Positions 10,429 to 19,578 of a DNA stretch of 64,000 bases are shown piece after piece. The notes below the pieces were generated by a model, which was given only the letters and a program-made list of their open reading frames with translations, did no database searches and was not told the DNA's origin. The DNA lies in NCBI GenBank assembly GCA_900155495.1, contig FTLJ01000098.1, positions 80,123 through 144,122 of the forward strand, written 5' to 3'. Made by a program: the position numbers and the translations under genes. Source of the stretch: Porogramme epimiltina (taxonomy: Eukaryota > Basidiomycota > Agaricomycetes > Polyporales > Polyporaceae). Numbering within the stretch: the stretch's first letter is position 1; each line of letters begins with the position of its first letter.

Positions 10429-11130
10429 ATGCGGAGCTGGATTCACTCCGTCAAGCCCCTCGGCGACTTCAACGCCCTGAAACCTTCCGCCGCAGACACC
10501 GGCGCCGAGCCCGCACTTCCTCCTCTCCTCGAAGCGCTCTCTGATACTTCGGGCGACAGCAGCGGGCCCCTCGCCCGCGCCCTCGCGCTCCTCTTCGAGG
10601 CCTCCCCAGCCCTCTACGACACCCTCGTCCCCGCCGTCGCCTCCCACCTCCGCTCGCCCGCCCCGCCCGTCCTCTCCTACTACGCCCTCATCGACGCCGC
10701 CCTCGCAGCGCTCGCGCCCCTGCCGGACGCCACCAAGGCCGCGTTCGTCGCGGGCCACCCGCGCATCGGCGAGGTCGGCGGGCTCTCTGCGCTCAGCGCG
10801 CGCGAGCAGGCCACCCGCGCGACGCCGCCCGCGGTGCTCGCCCGCCTCGCGCACCTCAACGCGTGCTACGAGCGCGTGTACCCCGGGCTCGTCTACATCA
10901 CGTTCGTGAACGGCCGCTCGCGCGCGGAGGTCAAGGACGAGATGGAGGACAAGCTCGGCTTGGAGCACACGGAGAGCGCGGACGAGCCGCCCGTGGAGAG
11001 TTTGGCGAGCGTCGAGGTCGGCGGGGAGGAGTGGAAGCGCGAGCTGGAGAGGGCGGTGGCGGACGTGGGGAGGATCGCGAAGAGCCGGCTTCGGACGTTA
11101 GGTGCAGAAGAAGAGAAAGGTGAGACGTGA
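10429..11130 (+). CDS. OHCU decarboxylase (ureidoimidazoline decarboxylase)
   Basis: Intronless frame of 233 aa. The motif FVAGHPRIGEVGGLSALSAREQ is broken here as GHPRIGEVGG then LSAREQ, followed by LAHLNACYERVYPG and VYITFVNGRSR. These are the signatures of 2-oxo-4-hydroxy-4-carboxy-5-ureidoimidazoline decarboxylase, including the His-Pro-Arg-Ile-Gly active-site region. The enzyme performs the third step after urate oxidase, converting OHCU to S-allantoin in purine catabolism, usually in peroxisomes. The C-terminus (EEEKGET) shows no SKL-type signal, so location is unclear. Length is slightly above the usual 160-190 aa because of an N-terminal extension and an acidic insert. Urate oxidase and HIU hydrolase genes are not nearby. 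Confidence 0.85.
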   Translation: MRSWIHSVKPLGDFNALKPSAADTGAEPALPPLLEALSDTSGDSSGPLARALALLFEASPALYDTLVPAVASHLRSPAPPVLSYYALIDAALAALAPLPDATKAAFVAGHPRIGEVGGLSALSAREQATRATPPAVLARLAHLNACYERVYPGLVYITFVNGRSRAEVKDEMEDKLGLEHTESADEPPVESLASVEVGGEEWKRELERAVADVGRIAKSRLRTLGAEEEKGET

Positions 11131-11411
11131 GCATAGATCCGTAGCCTCGTTGCTAAATAGTTCGTGTATGCACTGTAGCAACATGATATCTATATGTCCA
11201 ATGTGGTATATTGCGGGGGATCTGGAACCATGGACGGGGGGAACCATCGTATGCCGCATGACGATGATGGTAATAGTACTACTGATGCTGACCATATTAC
11301 CGGCCCAGTATGCATTCAATAGACATACGTTAAATACCCAAATAAAGGCCTAAATGAGACAGACAACATATGATGAGATATAGCACAAGGAAGGTGGTCT
11401 TCTTCTCTTCG

Positions 11412-12366
11412 TCATGTCGCGACGGCTTGGACCTTCGCGTCACCCTTCCTCCGCTCTGCCTCCCGCTTTACGACGAGAACGTCAATGAGCATTTACAGTG
11501 AAGGCGGGCAAGATCAACGTTCACTCACCATTAACACCTTCTGTCTGCGAAGCTCCCACTCTGGACACCGCCTGCGCAGGTCGCTGAGCATCTCATCCGC
11601 CAGTGTGTACGTCCCTTCGGGTTTCTCGACCTCCACCGCCCGCTCCGCTTCCCGCGTCATGTTCAACTGCTCCACGACGGTTTTCATCTTCTCCTGATAC
11701 CGGAGCTCCGCCTGCACGCAATCCTCCTGATAGCGCTTCTGGCTGGCACGGATTTCCTCCTGGAGGACACGCATGCGCTCCTGGTGGCGCACCTCCTGCT
11801 GCCGCTGCCACTCCGCCCGCTCGCGCGCGAGGCGGGCCTGCACATCCTCCGGGTTGACACGCTTGCGGAGGAAGTTCAGACCATTGTCGTAAGCCTGGTG
11901 GGGGGAGGGAAGCGGAGAACACCGGGTCAGCGGCCACAGAACGTTCCGCGTGCGGTTTCGAAGACGGCCCGCTTACCTTGCGCTTCGCAGGATCGCTGAG
12001 GATGTCAAACGCCGTGCGCACCTGTGGGCCACGAGGCGGGCGCATTCAGCTTTCGGGTAAGCTCCAACGTGGCGGCTACATACGTCTCTAAACTTCGCTT
12101 CAGCAGCCTCGATCTCAGCGTCGTCAGAGCCGGGCGGCAGCTTGTCTGCAGGAGAAGAGTGAGACCATCAGTCGGCAAGGCGAACAAGCCGCACGTACCT
12201 GGGTGTGTTTCGAGTGCCTTAATCTTATATGCCTTCCTCACTGACGAACCGAATGGTCTTGTTCGAAAAATGGTGACGCCAAATAGATCGAGGGTTACGC
12301 ACCATCTTCATTGGAGGCCCTCTGCGGGACGCCTAGGATATCATACAGATTTTGTATTGTGGCCAT
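11412..12366 (-). CDS. J-domain protein with coiled-coil tail
   Basis: Six exons, 12366-12303, 12240-12199, 12145-12084, 12021-11977, 11894-11529 and 11465-11412, give 210 aa. The J domain spans residues 1-75 (YDILGV, VRKAYKIKALETHPDKLPPG, FDILSDPAKRKAYD) and carries the HPD tripeptide required to stimulate Hsp70 ATPase. HPD is created across a splice junction (phase 1). The rest is a charged helical region rich in Arg/Glu/Gln (ARLARERAEWQRQQEVRHQE), very likely a coiled coil, ending in a basic tail. The layout resembles small nuclear J-proteins of the DNAJC8/DNAJC17/Cwf23 type, but no RRM is seen, so the assignment stops at J-protein. Confidence 0.8.
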
Positions 12367-13550
12367 ATGGCCCAAGAACGCTATGGGGTGTCCAGTCTGG
12401 TGGAGATGTGATGAGAGGGGGTGAAGGTAGCGCGAGAGCAGCGTGTCAGCATCGTGTGCTGACCGCGAGGCCATGTTCGATTGCCAGACGGTCACGTGGG
12501 GCGCGTTCTGATGCACCTGGCGCCTACGCGTCATTTAGACGCGTCGAACCTGCCCACCTTCGATGCCGAGACCACCGCAGCAGACAGTGAATGTTGACCA
12601 GTAACTGCTGCAGCACCTATCACATGTTATTCTTTGCAGCAGCAAATATAAATTCCCTAAGGTAGATGGTATACAATGCAACATAGTCCTTACCAACATG
12701 CAGAATTACATTGGTGGACTTGTCACCCTGCCGCAGTCACTGCAGCACGAGGGTGACCTCAATGCTCTGTGACGGCTTCCGTGCGACGGAATGCAGCATG
12801 GCGTCGCAGCAGATGTCACTGAGCCCCTATTGAATCTTGAGCAACACCCTCATCTTCCCCCAACATCTCTCAAGGGCATATCAGCTCTTTCTACCATACC
12901 TGCTGTCAGAAGCCTGTTCTGTGTGCACCAGCTATGGATCAGGCATTGAGGATAGCACTGGCAGTGTGTCGAGTGACCAGTGGGTATGCTCCTACTTCAG
13001 CCTGGCAGTTCCTGCTCAGTGTCTTTGCCTAGACCCCTAAGCTCAAGATGGGCCATTGTGCCTCTTGCACCATGCACTGGATGAACAACTGTACCATGTG
13101 TGCATTAGGCACCTGGCCGGCCAGATGCCCAATGCACATATAGTATGGCTGATTGTTCAGTGCACCTTGTGCAGCACTTGCTCGGTAATTTGCGAACTTC
13201 TACGGATGCCGGCGCGACCTCCGAGGGCGCCATTTGCTTGTGTATAAGAGGACGAAAGGGAAGTAATGCATTCGCTCGAACTTTGCCCATGGTTCCTCTC
13301 ACGATGCGCATTTGGCAGGGCCCGCGCCTCAGGTGTATCACCACTGACGTACAGCCCGGCCCACCGTTTTCACCGTTCTAGCGAGATCACGAATGGCAAA
13401 GCGTACCGCGTTCCAGGTCTGGCAGACGCTGGCCCTCCTCGATACCCCCCGCGTCCGAGCCCGCCACTTGCCCCCTCATTTTCTCTCTCCCTTCTGGACG
13501 TCTTTCCGACGCGTTCATCACCCTCCCCAACCCCGCCTTCCTCTCATTCG
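12367..13550. other. Intergenic, lower-G+C stretch
   Basis: About 1.2 kb without a supported gene. Between about 12600 and 13200 the composition is clearly more A+T-rich than the flanking genes and open frames are short. It could be transposon remnant. A near-perfect 40-bp palindrome at 13099-13138 is listed separately. A TATA-like GTATAAGA lies at about 13242. Confidence 0.5.
13099..13138. repeat. Near-perfect 40-bp palindrome
   Basis: Two 20-bp arms meet at GGCCGGCC with no spacer. The left arm TGTGCATTAGGCACCTGGCC pairs with the right arm at 18 of 20 positions (mismatches at 13107 and 13112). Confidence 0.75.
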
Positions 13551-15081
13551 ATGACCCGCACTCGTAAGAACCCCTCAAACGACGCGCGCGCGCGTAGTCG
13601 ACCACCCGCCAGCGCTATCAAAGCCGGCCCCTCAGGAAAGAAGACAAGGCCTGCACCAAAGACTGTCGCCATCGGAGACATGCAGCTGCATCCCACCCCT
13701 ATTCTGGACACCTTCTTCAAGTTCGTGACGGAACGTCATGCCATACACGAGCGCCGCCTTGCCGGCGGTGCTGCTCCATGGACAGCAGACCCAATTCTAG
13801 CCAACTATCCATTCACCAATGTCTTTCGCGTTTTCGACCGCGTCACCCAGTATATCCTGCAGAACGTCATCGCCTGCGGAGACCAAAGCCTCGAAGAGCA
13901 GTGCTTCCGGCTCATGCTCTTTCGCTCGTTCAACAAAGAGGAAACATGGGAGCTACTCGAGGAGCACTTCGGTGAGCTCACATGGCGCGACTTCGACATT
14001 CCAGCATACGAAGAGGTGCTCCTCGAACGGCAAAGGAGCGGACACGCACTCTACGGCCATGCATACATCATCCCTTCGCCGAAGCTGGGCGCGCAGGCGA
14101 ACGCGTCCAACCACCTGCGCCTTATCGAGATGATGATGGAGGCCCACCTGCCCAAGCAGCTGCAGACCCTGGAGCACCTGCGGGACGCCCATGGGAGAAT
14201 CTGTTTGTTCCCCGGGATGGGTGACTTCACGGCCCTTCAGTACGTTAATCCCCTTTCCACATCAGTCGAGCTTCCATCACGGCGATTCTCATAATGCTCC
14301 GTCCTCCCGCCGCTCGCCCAGGCTGCTTCTGGATCTCAACATGACCGCGCACTTCAACTACTCCGAGGACGACTGGGTCGCGCTCGGGCCCGGCTCGCTC
14401 GAGTGCCTCCGCAAGATGTTCGGCCCCGGCGTGCGCGGACGCGAGCTCGACGCGCTGCGGTACCTCCACCGCACGCAGCACGCCCACTTCAAGCGCCTCG
14501 CGACGCCCCCAGGGCGCATCCCGCGCCTCTGCGCCGCCGCGACCCGCGGGCTGTCCATGGTCGACATCGAGCACGCGCTCTGCGAGTGCGAGAAGTACTC
14601 CCGCGCAGCGCACCCGTCCATCCAGGGTCGCCGCCAGCAGGTCGCGAAGCGCGCGTTCGTCCCCCGAGAAGGGCCTATCACCGCCGCCGTGCCCGCCCAC
14701 TGGCTCGACCCCGAAAGCCGCCGCCAGCATACATTCACGTACCCACCCCCTGATGTCGTCAACGGCGAAGCGCTCTACGAGGTCTCGCACATCGTCGCGG
14801 AGAAGAAGTCCGCCGGTACAACCGCCGTCAACGACCCTTCGTACCTTGTCCGTTGGGTTGGATACGGACCTTCCGACGACACTTGGGAGAGACGCAGTGT
14901 CCTCGCTCAAGGCGCCCCTCTCGTCATAAAGCAGTGGGATTCAGTGGTGGGGGACATTCAGACGCGGACTCTTGCATTCCAGGACATGGGCCCTGAGTAT
15001 TCCCGCAAGACGAAGCGGCAGTCATCTTCAAGTGGGTCCGCGAGGAAGAGCGGTCGCGGCCGCGGTCGCAAGACCCTTTAA
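13551..15081 (+). CDS. 5-hmdU DNA kinase-type helical domain fused to a chromodomain
   Basis: Two exons, 13551-14239 and 14322-15081, give 482 aa. Residues 50-325 match the alpha-helical domain that I know from Pfam as HMUDK_hel (5-hmdU DNA kinase helical domain), described among phage base-hypermodification enzymes: YPFTNVFRVFDR, CFRLMLFRSFNKEETWELL, GMGDFTALQLLLDLN, GPGSLECLRKMFG and DIEHALCECEKYSR. Residues 381-436 form a chromodomain (YEVSHIV, SYLVRWVGYGPSDDTWE) in which the potential aromatic cage Tyr382, Trp408 and Tyr411 is present. The tail is basic with an AT-hook-like GRGRGRK. Known: the phage families act on thymine-derived bases in DNA. Inferred: the chromodomain would direct a nucleotide- or base-processing activity to methylated-histone chromatin. 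Alternative: the helical domain is a domesticated, catalytically inert DNA-binding module. Confidence 0.7.
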
Positions 15082-15406
15082 AAGATTGCTGGAGTGGAGC
15101 CAGATATGGTTCCCATCCACAGGTTATAGTCGTTGCTACTGTTATCTCGTAATGATTGCTTTCGTTGTGCTTTCCTTGTACATGCTCTTGTTATCGTGCT
15201 CTGTTTAGTACTGCTGTTGTGCATCCAGCCTCTGAGTTATAGTTTAGAATTCGTTCGTGTACCTTGCCATACATCTTGTCGCGTAGCGGAAGACCATGAT
15301 ACCTTCGTTACTTGGCTCACGAATCGTGCAAAAATAAGTTTCCGACGGACGTTCATAAATTACATGCGAAATAGCATACCAACATGTAGACTGACGTGCT
15401 AGTGCC
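15082..15406. other. Convergent intergenic region
   Basis: 3' ends of two convergent genes; T-rich sequence after 15100 is typical of fungal 3' UTRs. No gene seen. Confidence 0.5.
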
Positions 15407-18400
15407 CTACAGCCCCTCAAAGAATGACAGATCTTGCGCCGAAAGGCCGCCCCCTTTCATTCCATTGGCAGGCTTAGCTGGCGTCGCAAACAGACTGGAC
15501 GTAACGGGCGTGCTTGTCTGCGGAGACAGATCGCCCCAACCCTGCAAAAGCGAGCTCGACGCGTCCGCCTCGACCTTCCCCGCCGCCTTCGCCACGCCAC
15601 CCAAACCACCCGTAGCCCCTATCACCACTCCAAGTCCGCCGCCTCCGCCCAGCCCGCCGCCCGGCCGCGCCTGTGGCGGCATCATGGCAGGGGACGAGAA
15701 CGACGGCGCGAGCGGCGCGGCGGAGTTCACCACGACGGGCGAAGGCCCCTCCTCTTCCTCCACGTCGTCCATGAAGTTCCATCCGCTCGCGGGGGGCACG
15801 TGCAGCCCCGACCCCAGCCCGAACCCGCCGTCGGGCCCAGGTATCGCGGCGGGGAGCGGGGACGGCGGCGCGGGCCACTGCTTGCCCGAGCGCGCGGCGG
15901 CGCGCTCCATGAGGTTGAGCGTGTGCAGGTGCTCCGCCGCGTGCGACTTGCGGCGCTTCGCGAGGAGCGAAGCCGAGGATGCGCTAGAAGTCGAGGACGA
16001 TGACGGGAGGGACGGCATCGACGTCGACGTCGAAGCCATCGGCGCGGGCGCGTGCGTTTGCGCCGGAGGAGGTGGGAGCTTCGACGGCTGCGCGCGGGGG
16101 GCTGGGGACTGTGACGGGGGCGGGCGAAGCGGTGGGGGAGCCAGTGCGGGGGGCTCAGCCCGCATTGACGGCGCCGCGGGCTTTGCAGGCACGCGTGGCG
16201 GCGATGGGGTCGCGAGAGTCGGCCTACCGCCGAAGAAGTCATCGAGCCCGCCAAATCCGGACGAATTCTGAGGAGTGAGCAGTGCCTTGTCCGACGTGCT
16301 AGTAGCAAACAACGACGAGCTCGAAGATTGATTCACGGTGGCGGACGCCGCTATAGGCGAGTCCTGGAAGTCCGCAAAATCGTCGCTGTCGAATGCCGAA
16401 AACGCTGGCTGGGCTATGATAGACGCTCGACTGACCGCATGGGGAGGCGGAAGGGTGAGGGAAGAGGCGGGTGGCAATGGTGCAGTAACGCCCGCAAATG
16501 GTAGGCTCGAAGATGCATTCTTGAGGATGCGAGGTGACTTCTCTATCGGTGGTGGGGCGGGGGGAGAAATCTGCGGCTTCCGTTCAACTGGCGACTGGAA
16601 ATCGGAAAAGTCGTCATCATCGAATAGGTTTGAAGATAGAGGCACCGCAGTGGGAGAAACAGCAGACTGCGGATGCGTGGGAGGGCGGAGAAGGGTCGAA
16701 TTGGAGGTTGTCGGAAATGCGCTGGCGAGAGGTGTCTCCAGCCCAAATGAAGCTGGGAGCCCGCTTCCCGCCATAAGGGCTTGTCCTGATGCTTGCGGCG
16801 GACTTGTCGGCCTTGTGACAAGGTGTGGGTATAGCTGGCCAAGAGGAAGTGATGATGTCGGGGAACTAGGGGAGGCCTCTCCCGCGGTCTCATATGACGT
16901 GGAAGCCGTGGAAGAGCCAGATAACGGCCCCTCCTCCTTCGGCATCGACGCAGGGGGGAGAGGAAACGAGAGTTTGGGCCTCGTTGCCTTATTGGCCATG
17001 ACTGAAGGTGCAATCGCCTTGAAGGAGGGAGGTGGCTGCAAAACGAGACCTGCCAGGGGCGGGGGTGATATCTGCGCGCGGGACGGTGGGCGGGATGACG
17101 ATAAATGACCAAGAGCGGTTGTCACAGGCGCATTTGAGGGGCCCGCTCCCGGCGTGCTCGCGGGTGTGATTGGTCGTGACGGGACCATAGGGGGTGCCAA
17201 CACGGGGAACGCTGGCCGGGCAACGTTGCCCGCCGACGGCGTACTCCCCGAGTCAAACGACCCAAAGAGACTATCGAGGTCATTTATAACCCCGGTGGGA
17301 GAGGTGGCTTTCGCGCCGGAACCGGTTGATGATCGACTGGCGGCACTGAAAGGCCGGAGAGGCGGCGCCAACGGAGGAGCTAATGGAGGAGGTGCCAATG
17401 GAGGTGGTAGCGCAGGGACAGCAGGCTCCTTCTTCGCGTTGACGAACTTCTCTAGTGCATCTGCAGAATCATCCTCCACGTCGTCGCTTGCGCTGGGCAC
17501 GATGTCGGATAGAAACTCGAGGTCATCGGTTGACAGTGCAAGGGAGCTGTGAGCACTCCCACCGACGCTGCCGCGTCGCGAGAATCGGTTAAGAAAGCGA
17601 GAGACGGCAGACGGTGCGGGGGGTGTGTCCGAGTGGGTCGCTAGAGGGTCGGGTGTCGAGGCGTACAAGGAGGCTGGAGGTGTGGCAGTGGTCGGTGTGG
17701 CCCGCGTGCCCGGTGACGTTACAGATTCGATGGCAGGAGATGAGGCTCCCGTTCGGCTCCCGGCCATAGATGACCGGACGCTGTCCTGGCTAGGGCGTCT
17801 CGACTCCGCTTTAACTTCAGTCACTACAGGGCTCTTTGGTTTGTCCACAGACGTTGAACGGCGAGTACCTTCAGGGGTCGTATTCGGCCCTGTCGGGGCT
17901 TGGGACTGACGACGACCCCAGAAAGAGAACAATCCTCCGGACTTCTTGTCCTTGCTCGCGTCGCCTGTAGGAGTCGTCGGTGCTTTCTCCACGATACGCC
18001 AGCCCACCGGAACATCGTCTTCAACCACCTCTTTACGTTCCTTCACCGAGATCTCCCATGCGGTTGATCCCTTCGCGGAGAGGTAATGTGACATCGGACT
18101 TCTTCTGGTGAGGGGCAGGTTCTTGGTTAGTTTGACGGTGGAAGCCATCTTCTTCGCCACGAGGGCTTGAGAGAACCGTACGGGTGGTTGCAGTGTGAGA
18201 GGCGGTAGATAAGACTCCAAAAGGGCATTCCTATTGATAGCGTGGAATAACATTACATGAATTCAGCCTGACATAATTCTAGCTGCACAGCGCACTCACA
18301 GGCCCGGGACGCTTTCCATGCCACTGCGCCGGTCGTTGAGCCACGCGTCTTTCTCAGGAAGCGGTTCACTCTCCTTGGGTGCTGGGCATATTTCTGCAGA

Positions 18401-19204
18401 AACCTCCTCGCTTTGGCTCAGAATACTAGCCAGCAGTTCTGGAGGCTGTAGTATGTTAGCCAACGACGTCCCACGATTCCATGAAGTGCAACGTACCACT
18501 TTCTTGTCCTGCTTGGCTTTCTCTTGCCGCGCCCTTTCCCACTCATCGACAGGTTCCTCTTCTACTTCCTGAGATTTGGAATCAGCCCAGGCGGAGCCCC
18601 AAGGATCTGTTTCCGTGTCGCCCACGGCAAAGCCAGGTGAATGTTCGATATCCTCTGGTAATCCAGATTCGAAGCTACCGAACGCATCGGGACTGCCAGG
18701 CGCGTTACCCACCGGATTCACCTCAACCTCGTACTCATGCGTGAGGACGGGGTGTGCAGGTGGAGACAGGGGGGCGGCGGATGGGGGCGGAGATGAGGGA
18801 AGGGGTTCAAACTTTGGAGACGGAGTACGAGTCACCGTCCCTGTGCTGGTGGGAGCAGGTTCGAGGTCATCAGTAGTTTGTTGGTCGTCCACCTCCGGTA
18901 TGTCATGTGCATTTGGGGTCTCCTCAGAATCCAGAGAGTGCTTTCCGAGGTTAATTCCCTCGTACGTGCTTGAGCCCCAGCCGGCGTCCTGGTCTGTTTG
19001 GGCCCAAGAAAAGCCCGGACTGGACGGTTCGTCCCAGCGGATCCCGGAGCCAGTAGACCATGAAGGGGCGGCTAAGTCGGCCTCCTCGCCATATGTACTA
19101 GCGAGCTTTGTCGGGGTCGACCATGATGGGGGCGGATCGGTGCTGAATGGGGCGTGGCTGGATTCTGCAGATTCACTCCAGGCATTTTGGTATAGATCGT
19201 CCAT
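15407..19204 (-). CDS. Large disordered protein with gamma-ear-binding (DDFxDF) motifs
   Basis: Three exons, 19204-18497, 18445-18300 and 18230-15407, give 1225 aa from MDDLYQNAWSES. Introns are 51 and 69 nt. Most of the chain is Pro/Ser/Ala-rich and probably disordered. A conserved-looking central block spans the exon 2/3 junction (PPELLASILSQSEEV, KDAWLNDRRSG, YLPPLTLQPPVRFSQALVAKK, GSTAWEISVKERKEVVEDD, VPVGWRIV). Acidic-aromatic peptides recur: AFGSFESG, DPWGSAW, LFGSFDSG, DDFSDFQ, DDFADFQ and LDDFFGG. DDFxDF peptides are the known ligands of gamma-adaptin and GGA ear domains in proteins such as aftiphilin and gamma-synergin. I infer an accessory factor of AP-1/clathrin traffic at the trans-Golgi. 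I do not recognise a named orthologue. Confidence 0.7.
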
Positions 19205-19578
19205 GTGCGTAAGGGGTCGTCGGTCATGAGGCTCCGCGGCGAGGCGAGGAGCAGGGGAGGTCGTGCAGGGAGACGAGGGAGGTGGGACAGGCTCAGACTC
19301 GGACCCTGGACGGGTTCACGCCGCGTACCGCTCCCCGGCGGACGGAGAGCGCGCCGCGGGCGTCAGGAGTGGTGTCCGGAGGCCCCGCAGGGTCAGGGCG
19401 AGGTCCCTGGACAGCCCTGGGAGAGGCGAGGCGAGGCGCCAAGAGCGACCCTCGCGGCGCCTGTGTCGGCGTCTGTTTCGGCTTTGCCTGAGCTGGGTCG
19501 CCGCCTTTGCGAACTCAGACTCTGTTCCTCATCCTGCACTGGCTCTCCGCCGGCTCCCCTCTCCCACTCCTTTCCGCC
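19205..19578. other. Divergent promoter region
   Basis: G+C-rich shared upstream region of the gamma-ear-motif protein and the Ste50/Ubc2 gene. No obvious TATA; open frames here are not conserved. Confidence 0.5.

Noticed and set aside
12600..13250. Possible transposable element
   Set aside because: Composition differs from neighbours, but no reverse transcriptase, transposase, LTR or target-site duplication is visible, so it is only noted as intergenic.
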